From CAZPAV01 sp964584755 (lineage in GTDB: Bacteria > Actinomycetota > Acidimicrobiia > Spongiisociales > UBA5794), in contig CAZPAV010000034.1 in assembly GCA_964584755.1 (NCBI GenBank), positions 1-30,257 of the forward strand: 30,257 nucleotides of DNA. The letters run 5' to 3'. Positions 1 to 7,253 of this stretch are shown in pieces (the first letter of the stretch is position 1; every line of letters starts with the position of its first letter). A model generated the notes under the pieces. The model searched no databases and was not told the origin of the DNA. It worked only from the letters and a program-made list of their open reading frames with translations. The position numbers and the translations under genes were made by a program.

Positions 1-858
1 CCACCGGCACGGGTACGCGCCATGCCGCTCGTGCGGCGTCTCGCCGCCGCCCACGACATCGACCTGCGCGACGTCGCCGGTTCCGGGCCGGCGGGGGCGG
101 TGACGCGTCGCGACGTGGAGCGGGTCATCGCGGCCCGCGCCGCGGCTCCCCGCGCCGCCGCGGCCCCCTCCGACGACGGGGAGCGACGGGTCCGCCTCCC
201 CCGTATCCGGCGAACCATCGCCGCCCACCTGTCTCGCTCCTGGCGGGAAATCCCGCACGTGACCGTCTTCGCCGACGTCGACGCCGGCGCCCTCCTCCGG
301 ACGCGGCGCCTCCTCGAGGAGCGCCGGGGCGGGCCGCTGCCGCTCGAGGCCCTGCTCGTGGCCGCCGTCGTGCCGCTGCTCGAGGAGTTCCCGGAGTTCA
401 ACGCCTTCGTCGACGGCGACGAGGTCGTCTACCGCTCCCGGCGGGACGTCGGGATCGCCGTCGACACGCCCGACGGTCTCATCGTCCCGGTGTTGCGGGG
501 CGCCGACACCCTCCGGCTCGACGAGCTGGCGGACCGGATCCTGGAGCTGGTGTCGCTCGCCGGCAGCCGGCGCATCCCTCCCGAGGACGCCTCCGGTCAG
601 ACGTTCACCGTCTCGAACATCGGGGCCCTCGGTGGCGGCCACGGCACCCCGATCATCCCGTCGGGGACGGCGGCGATCCTCTCGGTGGGCCGCGCCCGGG
701 AGGCGCCGGCGGTGCGGGACGGGGCCGTCGTCGTCGCCCCGCTCATGCCGGTGAGCCTCTCCTTCGACCACCGGCTCATCGACGGGGGTCTCGGACAGCG
801 TTTCCTCGCCGCGCTCGAGGCGAACCTCACCGAGCCGTTGCGCTTCCTCGTCCCCTGA
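1..858 (+). CDS. 2-oxoacid dehydrogenase E2 acyltransferase, 3' part
   Basis: The gene is open from the window edge, so its 5' end, with the expected lipoyl domain, lies outside. What remains begins in the E3-binding (peripheral subunit-binding) domain, with RVRAMPLVRRLAAAHDIDL followed by GSGPAGAVTRRDV. The catalytic acyltransferase domain follows; its hallmark SFDHRLIDGG near the C-terminus holds the active-site His and Asp (HxxxDG). An ATG at 22 exists but falls inside the E3-binding fold, so it is not the true start. The family transfers acyl groups to CoA within pyruvate, 2-oxoglutarate or branched-chain dehydrogenase complexes. The substrate cannot be assigned from this fragment. It converges on clpX with a 3-bp gap. 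Confidence 0.93.
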   Translation, partial: PPARVRAMPLVRRLAAAHDIDLRDVAGSGPAGAVTRRDVERVIAARAAAPRAAAAPSDDGERRVRLPRIRRTIAAHLSRSWREIPHVTVFADVDAGALLRTRRLLEERRGGPLPLEALLVAAVVPLLEEFPEFNAFVDGDEVVYRSRRDVGIAVDTPDGLIVPVLRGADTLRLDELADRILELVSLAGSRRIPPEDASGQTFTVSNIGALGGGHGTPIIPSGTAAILSVGRAREAPAVRDGAVVVAPLMPVSLSFDHRLIDGGLGQRFLAALEANLTEPLRFLVP

Positions 859-861
859 GCG

Positions 862-2136
862 TCAGGCGGACCGCTCCTCGGGGAGCTCCCCGTTGGCGAG
901 GTCCTGGATGGGCACGAGGGTGGGGTTCACCCGTTGCCGGACGACCTCGTCGTCGATGACGACCCGGGCCACGTCGGTGCGGGCCGGCAGCTCGTACATC
1001 GTCTCGACGAGGACCTCCTCCATGATGGCGCGCAGGCCCCGGGCCCCGGTGCCCCGGCGCAGCGCCTGCTCGGCGATGGCCTCGAGCGCGTCGCCGGTGA
1101 CGACGAGCTCGACGCCGTCCATCTCGAAGAAGCGCCGGTACTGCTTGACGAGCGCGTTCTTCGGCTCGGTGAGGACCCGCACCAGGTCGTCCTTGTCGAG
1201 GTCGTCGACGGTGGTCACGACCGGGAGCCGGCCGATGAACTCGGGGATGAGCCCGTAGACGATGAGGTCCTCCGGCATGACCTGGGCGATGATGTCGGAG
1301 GGACGGCCCTCCTCGGCGCTGCGCAGCTCGGCCCCGAACCCCACCGTCCGTTTCCCGATCCGGTGCTGGATGACCTCCTCGAGGCCGGCGAAGGCCCCGC
1401 CGCAGACGAAGAGCATGTTCGTCGTGTCGATCTGGAGGAACTCCTGGTGCGGGTGCTTCCGGCCGCCCTGCGGCGGGACCGAGGCGATGGTCCCCTCGAG
1501 GATCTTGAGGAGCGCCTGCTGGACGCCCTCGCCGGAGACGTCTCGGGTGATGGAGGGGTTCTCCGCCTTCCGGGCGATCTTGTCGATCTCGTCGATGTAG
1601 ATGATCCCCTGCTCGGCCCGCTTGATGTCGAAGTCGGCCGCCTGGATCAGCTTGAGGAGGATGTTCTCGACGTCCTCTCCGACGTACCCGGCCTCGGTGA
1701 GCGCGGTGGCGTCGGCGATCGCGAAGGGGACGTTGAGGAGCCGGGCGAGGGTCTTCGCCATGAGCGTCTTCCCCGAGCCCGTGGGGCCGATGAGGAGGAT
1801 GTTCGACTTCTCGAGCTCGACGTCGTCGTCCCGGGCGCGCTGGCCCGCCCGCACGCGCTTGTAGTGGTTGTAGACGGCGACGGAGAGGAACTTCTTCGCC
1901 CGGTCCTGCCCGACGACGTACTGGTCGAGGAAGTCGAAGATCTCGTGAGGCTTGGGGAGCTCCGCGAAGGACACGTCCTGGGTGTCCGCCAGCTCCTCGG
2001 CGATGATCTCGTTGCAGAGCTCGATGCACTCGTCGCAGATGTACACGCCGGGTCCGGCGATGAGCTTCTTCACCTGCTTCTGCGACTTGCCGCAGAAGCT
2101 GCACTTCAGGAGTTCGGACCCCTCGTATTTCGCCAA
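862..2136 (-). CDS. clpX: ATP-dependent Clp protease ATP-binding subunit ClpX
   Basis: This AAA+ unfoldase feeds substrates to ClpP. It has 424 residues, the usual length. The N-terminal zinc-binding domain uses C12, C15, C34 and C37. Walker A is GPTGSGKT (117-124), Walker B is IIYIDEID (178-185), and the pore loop is GYVGEDVE (150-157). The ClpP-docking IGF loop reads VGF (in KRTVGFGAE). The start is a TTG at 2134-2136, because the family N-terminus MAKYEGSELLKCSFCG begins there and GGGGAG lies about 8 nt upstream. It follows clpP after a 12-nt gap and is the last gene of tig-clpP-clpX. Confidence 0.97.
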   Translation of the reverse strand: MAKYEGSELLKCSFCGKSQKQVKKLIAGPGVYICDECIELCNEIIAEELADTQDVSFAELPKPHEIFDFLDQYVVGQDRAKKFLSVAVYNHYKRVRAGQRARDDDVELEKSNILLIGPTGSGKTLMAKTLARLLNVPFAIADATALTEAGYVGEDVENILLKLIQAADFDIKRAEQGIIYIDEIDKIARKAENPSITRDVSGEGVQQALLKILEGTIASVPPQGGRKHPHQEFLQIDTTNMLFVCGGAFAGLEEVIQHRIGKRTVGFGAELRSAEEGRPSDIIAQVMPEDLIVYGLIPEFIGRLPVVTTVDDLDKDDLVRVLTEPKNALVKQYRRFFEMDGVELVVTGDALEAIAEQALRRGTGARGLRAIMEEVLVETMYELPARTDVARVVIDDEVVRQRVNPTLVPIQDLANGELPEERSA

Positions 2137-2148
2137 GAGCGCGCTCCC

Positions 2149-2757
2149 CTATCCGGCCACGGCTTCGAGCTGGCGTCCCTTGAGGACCGCGTCGACGAGA
2201 CCGTACTCCATCGCCTCATCGGACCCCATCCAGAAGTCCCGTTCCGTGTCCTGCCGGACCTTCTCGATGTCCTGACCCGAGTGCGCGGCGAGGATCTCGT
2301 TGATCTGCTCCCTCGTCTTGAGGATCTCCTTGGCGTGGATCTCGATGTCGCTCGCCTGGCCGCCGAGCCCGGAGATGTGGGGCTGGTGGACCATGATCCG
2401 GGCGTGCGGCAGCGCGAACCGCTTCCCCTTCGCCCCGGCGGCAAGGAGCACCGCCGCCGCGGAGGCGGCGAGGCCCATGCAGTACGTGGCCACGTCGGGC
2501 TTGATGAACTGCATCGTGTCGTAGATGGCCATGAGCGCCGTCGTCGACCCCCCCGGCGAGTTGATGTAGAGGGCGATGTCCTTGTCGGGGTCCTCACCCT
2601 CGAGGTGGAGGAGCTGGGCCATGATGATGTTGGCGACCCCGTCGTCGATGGGGGTCCCGAGGAACACGATCCGGTCCTTGAGGAGCCGGCTGTAGATGTC
2701 GAAGGCCCGTTCGCCCCGCGGGGTCTGCTCGATGACGGTCGGAACCAGGTAGGTCAT
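2149..2757 (-). CDS. clpP: ATP-dependent Clp protease proteolytic subunit ClpP
   Basis: This is the serine protease chamber subunit, 202 residues, which degrades substrates unfolded by ClpX (or ClpC). The catalytic serine is S99 in MGLAASAAAVLLAAG, the histidine is H124 in HARIMVHQP, and the aspartate is probably D174 in DTERDFWM. INSPGG (65-70) is the family's oxyanion-hole region. The ATG lies one nucleotide after the tig TGA, so translation is probably coupled. Many actinobacteria carry tandem clpP1-clpP2; only one copy is present here, and any second copy is outside the window. Confidence 0.97.
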   Translation of the reverse strand: MTYLVPTVIEQTPRGERAFDIYSRLLKDRIVFLGTPIDDGVANIIMAQLLHLEGEDPDKDIALYINSPGGSTTALMAIYDTMQFIKPDVATYCMGLAASAAAVLLAAGAKGKRFALPHARIMVHQPHISGLGGQASDIEIHAKEILKTREQINEILAAHSGQDIEKVRQDTERDFWMGSDEAMEYGLVDAVLKGRQLEAVAG

Positions 2758-2758
2758 G

Positions 2759-4183
2759 TCACTCCTCGATGTCCGGTTCGGGGTCCTCGTCGCGGGGCCC
2801 CTCGTCTGCGCCGTCCCCGTCGTTCTCTCCGGCGTCTTCCTCCGACGCCGCCTCGGCGATCGTCAGGTCCACCGGGTTCCCGGAGGCGTCGACGGGGGTC
2901 GCCGCCTCGGCGAGATGCTCGAGGGCCTTCCTGCGAAGGATATCATCGGTGAGGGCCTCGACTCGCCCATGTTCCCGAACGGCCTCGAGGTAGCCGGCGG
3001 CGTCGACGCCCACCGACGCCGCCAGGGAGGCGACGGCCCGTTCGAACTCCTCGTCGGTGACCTCGATCCCGTCGATGGCGATCACCGACTCGAGCAGCAC
3101 CCGGGTGGAGAGGGCCCGCTCCGCCTGGGCGCGCACGTCGGCGAGGAACGTCTCCTGGTCCTGCCCGGTCGCCCGCAGGTAGTCGGCGAAGCCGATGCCC
3201 TCGCGCTCGAGGTTCCCGAGGAGCCCACGGACCCGCGCCTCGACCTCGGCGTCCACCAGCGCCTTCGGAAGGTCGAGGTCGAGGTCGTCGACGAGCTCCT
3301 CGATGAGCCGGTCGCGGTAGCGGGACCGCGCCTCGGCCACCTTCATGCGCCTGAGGCCGTCGCGGATCGCCGTGACGAGCTCCTCCACGGTGGCGAACTC
3401 GGTGGCCTCGGTCACGAGCTCGTCGGTGAGGGGAGGGAGCTTCTTGACGCGGACCTCCTTGACGAGGACCCGGAGGGTGACCTCCTCGCCGCCGTGCTCG
3501 GTGAAGCCCGGCGGCAGCGTGGCCGGGCCCTCGCGGATGTCGCCGCTCACCGCGCCGCGCAGGATCTCGTCGAGACCGGGGATGAAGGAGTGTGACCCGA
3601 TCTCGTAGAGGAGGTCCCCGGCGGACGCGTCCTCGAGGGTCGTGTCTCCCTGGAGGGCGGTGATGTCGACGAGGACGAAGTCGCCGTCGGTCGCGACCCG
3701 CTCGGCGGTCTCCAGCTCGGCGAACTGCTCCCGGAGCGCGTCGAGCTGCCGGTCGATCTCCTCCTGGGTGACCTCCGGAGGCTCGATCTCGATCTGTCGA
3801 CCGGCGTAGTCGGGAATGGCGTCGAGCTCGGGCCAGAGGGTCACGAGCACGTCGACCTCCACGCCGCCGGCCTCGCCGTCCCGGATGTCGGCCACCTGGG
3901 GCACCGTGACCGGCTCGAGCTCCGCCTCGGCGAGCGCGCTGCCCACGACGTCGGGGATGGCGTCCTCGATGGCCTCGCTGCGGAGGGTCTGCGCCCCCAC
4001 CATGCGCTCCACGAGTGCCCGTGGCGCCTTCCCGGGACGGAAGCCCTTGATCTTCATCGACTTGGAGAGCTTGCGAGCGGCGCGGTCCTTGGCCCGCTCG
4101 AGCTCCTGCTCGTCGATCCGCACGGTCAGGGTCCGCTCGTAGCGCCCGGACGATCTCACTTCGGTCTGCACGGTGTGCTCCAT
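2759..4183 (-). CDS. tig: trigger factor, ribosome-associated chaperone and PPIase
   Basis: Trigger factor binds the ribosome exit tunnel and folds nascent chains. The N-terminal domain carries the ribosome-binding signature GFRPGKAP. An FKBP-like PPIase domain and the long helical C-terminal domain follow, ending in a strongly acidic tail (EEDAGEND, DEDPEPDIEE). I place the start at the ATG 4181-4183 (MEHTVQTEV, 474 residues). The longer open frame runs back through the tRNA-His gene and cannot be real. A GAGG directly abuts the ATG and I see no good -10 box in the 20 nt after tRNA-His, so tig may be cotranscribed with the tRNAs and released by tRNA 3' processing. Confidence 0.95.
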   Translation of the reverse strand: MEHTVQTEVRSSGRYERTLTVRIDEQELERAKDRAARKLSKSMKIKGFRPGKAPRALVERMVGAQTLRSEAIEDAIPDVVGSALAEAELEPVTVPQVADIRDGEAGGVEVDVLVTLWPELDAIPDYAGRQIEIEPPEVTQEEIDRQLDALREQFAELETAERVATDGDFVLVDITALQGDTTLEDASAGDLLYEIGSHSFIPGLDEILRGAVSGDIREGPATLPPGFTEHGGEEVTLRVLVKEVRVKKLPPLTDELVTEATEFATVEELVTAIRDGLRRMKVAEARSRYRDRLIEELVDDLDLDLPKALVDAEVEARVRGLLGNLEREGIGFADYLRATGQDQETFLADVRAQAERALSTRVLLESVIAIDGIEVTDEEFERAVASLAASVGVDAAGYLEAVREHGRVEALTDDILRRKALEHLAEAATPVDASGNPVDLTIAEAASEEDAGENDGDGADEGPRDEDPEPDIEE

Positions 4184-4203
4184 CCTCGGATAGGGAGGGG
4201 ACT

Positions 4204-4281
4204 TGGGGTGGCCGACGGGATTCGAACCCGCGACCTCCGGGACCACAACCCGGCGCTCTCACCAACTGAGCTACGGCCACC
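4204..4281 (-). tRNA. tRNA-His (GTG)
   Basis: This is a complete cloverleaf on the minus strand: acceptor GTGGCCG/CGGCCAC, D-arm beginning AGCTCAGTTGG, anticodon GTG and T-arm GGTTCGAAT. The genomic base at 4281 supplies the G-1 special to tRNA-His, opposite discriminator C73 at 4207. CCA is encoded at 4206-4204, unlike the five other tRNAs in the window. Its 3' end lies 20 nt before the tig start codon. Confidence 0.97.
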
Positions 4282-4310
4282 ATGGAACGGAGGATTCGGC
4301 TCCGCCCCGG

Positions 4311-4383
4311 CGCCCCCGGAAGGATTCGAACCCTCGACCAAGAGCTTAGAAGGCTCCTGCTCTGTCCACTGAGCTACGGGGGC
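4311..4383 (-). tRNA. tRNA-Arg (TCT)
   Basis: Minus-strand cloverleaf with acceptor GCCCCCG/CGGGGGC, an anticodon stem GGAGC/GCTCT (one G-U pair) closing loop CTTCTAA (anticodon TCT), and T-arm GGTTCGAAT. The discriminator is G; CCG follows, so CCA is not encoded. It reads AGA, a rare codon in a genome this GC-rich. Confidence 0.96.
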
Positions 4384-4410
4384 GCGAGCGACGGTCGGAT
4401 CCGCTCGTCG

Positions 4411-4481
4411 AGCGGATGACGGGAATCGAACCCGCATGACCAGCTTGGAAGGCTGGGGCTCTGCCATTGAGCTACATCCGC
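4411..4481 (-). tRNA. tRNA-Gly (TCC)
   Basis: Minus-strand cloverleaf of 71 nt with acceptor GCGGATG/CATCCGC, anticodon stem CCAGC/GCTGG closing loop CTTCCAA (anticodon TCC), and T-loop TTCGATT. The discriminator is T, and no CCA is encoded (CGA follows). It is the second gene of the Pro-Gly-Arg-His cluster. Confidence 0.96.
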
Positions 4482-4517
4482 CGGTGGGCGCGTAGATTAC
4501 CCCCGCCGGCGTTCTCG

Positions 4518-4591
4518 TCGGGCTGGCCGGATTCGAACCGGCGACCCCCTGCTCCCAAAGCAGGTGCGCTACCAAGCTGCGCCACAGCCCG
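4518..4591 (-). tRNA. tRNA-Pro (TGG)
   Basis: Minus-strand cloverleaf with acceptor CGGGCTG/CAGCCCG, anticodon stem CCTGC/GCAGG closing loop TTTGGGA (anticodon TGG), and T-arm GGTTCGAAT. The discriminator is A; CCA is not encoded. It is the promoter-proximal tRNA of the cluster leading into tig. Confidence 0.96.
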
Positions 4592-4598
4592 CCACCCC

Positions 4599-4626
4599 AT
4601 TGTCGCATCCCGGCGGGCCCTGTCGC
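4599..4626 (-). promoter_or_regulatory. putative promoter of the tRNA-Pro cluster
   Basis: On the minus strand an extended -10, TGCGACAAT (4607-4599), ends 7 nt before the tRNA-Pro 5' end. A -35-like GCGACA (4626-4621) lies 16 nt further upstream. The same TGCnACAAT form precedes tRNA-Leu and the mini-ORF at 14062. Confidence 0.5.
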
Positions 4627-4636
4627 ACGCACCCGA

Positions 4637-4642
4637 TACGGT
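4637..4642 (+). promoter_or_regulatory. -10 box of a leaderless promoter
   Basis: TACGGT is followed by exactly 6 nt and then the GTG at 4649, so transcription would start at or next to the start codon. It is divergent from the tRNA-Pro promoter. Confidence 0.45.
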
Positions 4643-4648
4643 GCCGGG

Positions 4649-5371
4649 GTGCGACCGCCCATCCCCGCCTCGTTGCGCCTCCGCATGGACCGCTGGACGC
4701 TCCTCTCCCGCGGGGAGCGCCGGGCGCTGGCCCGTGCCCTGCGCCGGCTCGGGCTCAGCTACGGGGAGATCGCCACGCTGCTCCCCGTGGCGAAGGCCAC
4801 CTTGGCCGGCTGGTGCCGCGGGATCGTCCTGTCCCCTGCCGCCACCGCCGCGATCCGGGCCCGCACCGCCCCCGGGTCTCGGGCCGGGGTCCCCGTGGAC
4901 ACGCAGTGGCGCCGCCGCGCGGAGATCGTCCGCATCCGCGCCGCGGCGCGGCGCTCGGCTCGTGGCCTCGTCTCCGATCCCCTGTGGATCGCGGGGGTCG
5001 TGCTGTACTGAGGGGAGGGAACGAAGAGCCATCGCGCCCTGGCGCTCACGAACGCAGACCCCCGGGTCCTGAGGACCTTCATCGCTTTCGTCCGCACCTT
5101 CCTCCTCCCGGAGGCGGAGTTCGTGCTGGCTCTCCATCTCCACGCCGAACACGACGAGGCGGCCGCCAGGGAGTGGTGGTCGCGAGCCCTCGACCTGCCG
5201 GCGGTGGGGTTCACCCGGACGTTCGTCAAGCCGCGGGGGACGGGTCGGCGGAAACGATCACACCCGGCGGGAGTGTGTCGCGTCCGGGTGCGCCGGAGCA
5301 CGGATGCCTGGATCACGGTCATGGAGTGGATCCGCGAGCTGCCGCACCTCTTGGCGGTGACACGTTGCTAA
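4649..5371 (+). pseudogene. HTH / LAGLIDADG-like protein gene with in-frame TGA
   Basis: Two open segments, 4649-5008 and 5012-5371, are in the same frame and separated only by TGA at 5009-5011. The first begins at GTG 4649. It carries an HTH-like segment (LSYGEIATLLPVAKATLAGW) and ends WIAGVVLY. The second begins GEGTKSHRALALTNADPRV and continues with LALHLHAEHDE, FVKPRGTGRRK and VRVRRSTDAWITVMEWI. From memory of a family of actinobacterial HTH proteins, the joined reading matches it across the stop, and the TGA sits where they have Trp (LYWGEG), a one-base change from TGG. The IAGVVLY-x-GEG stretch resembles a LAGLIDADG helix ending in an acidic residue. There is no frameshift, and both halves look conserved. 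The best reading is a recent nonsense mutation; readthrough is an alternative. The family name is an inference. Confidence 0.7.
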
Positions 5372-5374
5372 CCT
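5369..5374 (+). promoter_or_regulatory. -10 box for tRNA-Lys
   Basis: TAACCT ends 7 nt before the 5' end of tRNA-Lys, so transcription would begin at or next to the mature 5' end. Its first three bases are the TAA stop of the preceding pseudogene. I see no convincing -35 at the right distance. Confidence 0.4.
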
Positions 5375-5381
5375 CCCCGTC

Positions 5382-5455
5382 GGGTCGCTAGCTCAACTAG
5401 GCAGAGCATCGGACTCTTAATCCGAGGGTTGTGGGTTCGATTCCCACGCGACCCA
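5382..5455 (+). tRNA. tRNA-Lys (CTT)
   Basis: Plus-strand cloverleaf with acceptor GGGTCGC/GCGACCC, anticodon stem TCGGA/TCCGA closing loop CTCTTAA (anticodon CTT), and T-arm GGTTCGATT. The discriminator is A at 5455; CCG follows, so CCA is not encoded. Confidence 0.97.
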
Positions 5456-5456
5456 C

Positions 5457-5489
5457 CGTCGAGCCCCCGGCCGGACCGGGGGCTCGACG
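5457..5489 (+). terminator. strong hairpin after tRNA-Lys
   Basis: A perfect 14-bp inverted repeat: CGTCGAGCCCCCGG (5457-5470) and its complement (5476-5489), with a 5-nt loop. It begins 2 nt after the tRNA discriminator base. No T-tract follows, so it may terminate by a U-less mechanism or act as a processing or stability element. Confidence 0.6.
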
Positions 5490-5494
5490 CGTCG

Positions 5495-5503
5495 TGCCAC
5501 AAT
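5495..5503 (+). promoter_or_regulatory. extended -10 for tRNA-Leu
   Basis: TGCCACAAT (TGn plus CACAAT) ends 11 nt before tRNA-Leu. It is identical to the extended -10 of the mini-ORF unit at 14094-14102 and close to that of tRNA-Pro. Confidence 0.45.
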
Positions 5504-5514
5504 CACGTCGTGAC

Positions 5515-5598
5515 GCGGGCGTGGCGGAACCGGGAGACGCGCCGGGCTTAGGTCCCGGTGGGCGCAAGCCCGTGGGGGTTCGAGTCCCTCCGCCCGCA
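5515..5598 (+). tRNA. tRNA-Leu (TAG)
   Basis: Class II tRNA of 84 nt with a long variable arm (GGGCGCAAGCCC region), acceptor GCGGGCG/CGCCCGC, anticodon stem CCGGG/CCCGG closing loop CTTAGGT (anticodon TAG), and T-arm GGTTCGAGT. The discriminator is A; CCA is not encoded. Confidence 0.96.
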
Positions 5599-5709
5599 CG
5601 ATCGCGCCGGACGGACTAGTCCTCGCGGAAGCGTCGAGAACCCTCCTTGCCCCGACGCGCGAGCTGCCGATGGTATCTCGGACGGACATCGACGACCCCG
5701 GAGGCGACC

Positions 5710-5928
5710 ATGGCGATGACGCCCCGCATGCGGGAGGCCCTGCACCGGATCGAGTCCCGACGCGTCGCGCTCGAACGGGAGATCGTCGCCGAGATGGAGG
5801 CCCGCTTCTTCACCGAGCCCGCGCCTTGGCCGGTCGCCGAGGTCCTCCACGTCGCCGGCATCCCCCGGTCCGACGCTCCGGTGCCGACCGGCTGCGGGTC
5901 CTCCTTCGTCCTGTCCTGGTTCGCCTGA
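5710..5928 (+). CDS. small protein of unknown function
   Basis: I do not recognise this 72-residue protein. The N-terminal half looks helical and charged (MREALHRIESRRVALEREI), and the C-terminal part ends CGSSFVLSWFA. The ATG at 5710 is chosen because GGAGG (5700-5704) lies 5 nt upstream; the frame is also open further upstream, but without a ribosome site. A TATCTC at 5674-5679 preceded by TGG could be an extended -10. It sits alone between tRNA-Leu and the 3' end of rdgB. The clear ribosome site supports a real gene, but no function can be given. Confidence 0.55.
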   Translation: MAMTPRMREALHRIESRRVALEREIVAEMEARFFTEPAPWPVAEVLHVAGIPRSDAPVPTGCGSSFVLSWFA

Positions 5929-5949
5929 GCCTCCGCCGGCGTCGGGCGC

Positions 5950-6546
5950 TCAGCGACCCGACGGCTGCTCCTCCTCCCGGAGGGCGGCGACGAGCGCCCG
6001 CAGCGCCCGGCCCCGATGGCTGATCCGGTTCTTCTCCTCCGGCGGCATCTCGGCGAGGGCCCTCCCCGCGACGGCGAAGACCGGGTCGTAGCCGAACCCG
6101 CCGCTCCCCCGGGGCGCGTCGAGGATCTCCCCCGCGAGCACCCCCTCGGCGAGGAGCTCGTCCCCGTCGGGGGTGACGAGGGCCACGACGGTGCGGAACC
6201 GGGCCCGGCGCGACGCGACCCCCTCGAGCTCCCGCAGCAGCCGAGCCACGTTGTCGGCGTAGGTGGCGGCAGGGCCCGCGTAGCGGGCAGACCGCACCCC
6301 CGGGGCGCCGCCGAGCGCCTCCACCTCCAGGCCGGTGTCGTCGGCGAGGGCGGGGAGTCCCGTCGCCACCGCGACGGTCCGGGCCTTGAGGAGGGCGTTC
6401 CCGGCGAGGGTGGCGGCCGTCTCGGCGACGTCGGGCCAGACCCGATCGCGCACGATCTCGATGGGGAGGCCGCTCCCGGCGAGGACCGCCTCGACCTCGC
6501 CGACCTTGTCGGGGTTCTTCGTGGCGACGACGAGCCGCGCCGGCAT
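5950..6546 (-). CDS. rdgB: XTP/dITP diphosphatase (RdgB/HAM1)
   Basis: The enzyme hydrolyses non-canonical purine triphosphates such as dITP and XTP, keeping them out of DNA. It has 198 residues, normal for the family. Visible signatures are the N-terminal ATKNPDKVGEVEAVL, the catalytic and metal region ADDTGLEVEALGGAPGVRSARYAG, GFGYDPVF and the C-terminal SHRGRAL. The ATG at 6544-6546 is 2 nt after the rph TGA, so it is probably coupled. It is the last gene of the seven-gene minus-strand cluster. The MBL-rph-rdgB order is also that of Mycobacterium tuberculosis Rv1339-Rv1340-Rv1341. Confidence 0.95.
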   Translation of the reverse strand: MPARLVVATKNPDKVGEVEAVLAGSGLPIEIVRDRVWPDVAETAATLAGNALLKARTVAVATGLPALADDTGLEVEALGGAPGVRSARYAGPAATYADNVARLLRELEGVASRRARFRTVVALVTPDGDELLAEGVLAGEILDAPRGSGGFGYDPVFAVAGRALAEMPPEEKNRISHRGRALRALVAALREEEQPSGR

Positions 6547-6548
6547 CC

Positions 6549-7253
6549 TCACCGGGCCCGGGCCTCCCGCTGGGCGACGAGGAGCCGCTCGATGCCGGTG
6601 GCGGCGAGCTCGAGCATCCGGTCGAGCTGGGCTCGGCTGAACGGGTTCCCTTCGGCGGTCCCCTGGATCTCCACGAACCGGCCGGTGGCGGTCATGACGA
6701 CGTTGCCGTCGACGTCGGCCGCCACGTCCTCGACGTAGGCGAGGTCGAGGAGCGCCTCGCCGGCGACGATCCCCGCCGACACCGCGGCGATCTGCTCCCG
6801 GATGGGTGAGGCGGCGGCACGCCCGGCGGTGACGCGGGCGTCGAACGCGTCGGCGAGGGCGACCCACGCTCCGGTGATGGCCGCGGTGCGCGTCCCGCCG
6901 TCGGCCTGGAGGACGTCACAGTCGACCCGGGCGGTGAGGGGACCCATCGCGACGAGGTCGACCGCGGCCCGGAGGGAGCGGCCGATGAGCCGCTGGATCT
7001 CCTTCACGCGCCCGCCCTCGATCGCCTGGCGGCGGACCCGCTGGGGGGAGGAGCCGGGGAGCATGGCGTACTCGGCGGTCACCCATCCCCGGCCCGCCTC
7101 GCGCAGCCATCCGGGGACGTCCTCCTCGAAGGAGACGGTGCACAGCACCCGGGTCCGTCCGGTCTCGATGAGCACCGATCCGGGGGTCATCTCCGTGTAG
7201 CCGCGGGTGATGCGCACCGGTCGGAGCTCGTCGGCGGCACGGTCGGTTCTCAT
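6549..7253 (-). CDS. rph: ribonuclease PH
   Basis: This phosphate-dependent 3'-5' exoribonuclease trims tRNA 3' ends. It has 234 residues, the usual length. Typical blocks are the N-terminal RPVRITRGYTEMTPGSVLIETG, TAEYAMLPGSSPQR, GPLTARVDCDVLQADGGTRTAAITGA and the C-terminal VEIQGTAEGNPFSRAQL. The start is the ATG 7251-7253, overlapping the MBL gene stop as ATGA. It may matter here that five of the six tRNA genes in the window lack an encoded CCA and so depend on 3' trimming and CCA addition. Confidence 0.96.
   Translation of the reverse strand: MRTDRAADELRPVRITRGYTEMTPGSVLIETGRTRVLCTVSFEEDVPGWLREAGRGWVTAEYAMLPGSSPQRVRRQAIEGGRVKEIQRLIGRSLRAAVDLVAMGPLTARVDCDVLQADGGTRTAAITGAWVALADAFDARVTAGRAAASPIREQIAAVSAGIVAGEALLDLAYVEDVAADVDGNVVMTATGRFVEIQGTAEGNPFSRAQLDRMLELAATGIERLLVAQREARAR

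Noticed and set aside
934..2952. 672-codon open frame on the plus strand across clpX and clpP
   Set aside because: It is antisense to two certain genes, has Asp/Val/Leu-rich low-complexity translation, and reflects the third-position GC bias of the minus-strand genes.
5009..5011. Selenocysteine codon in the HTH/LAGLIDADG-like gene
   Set aside because: The recalled family residue is Trp, not Cys or Sec, and I see no convincing SECIS-like stem right after the TGA. A nonsense mutation is simpler.
5613..5622. GGACTAGTCC palindrome after tRNA-Leu
   Set aside because: Ten bases without loop, T-tract or second copy; I cannot support a function.
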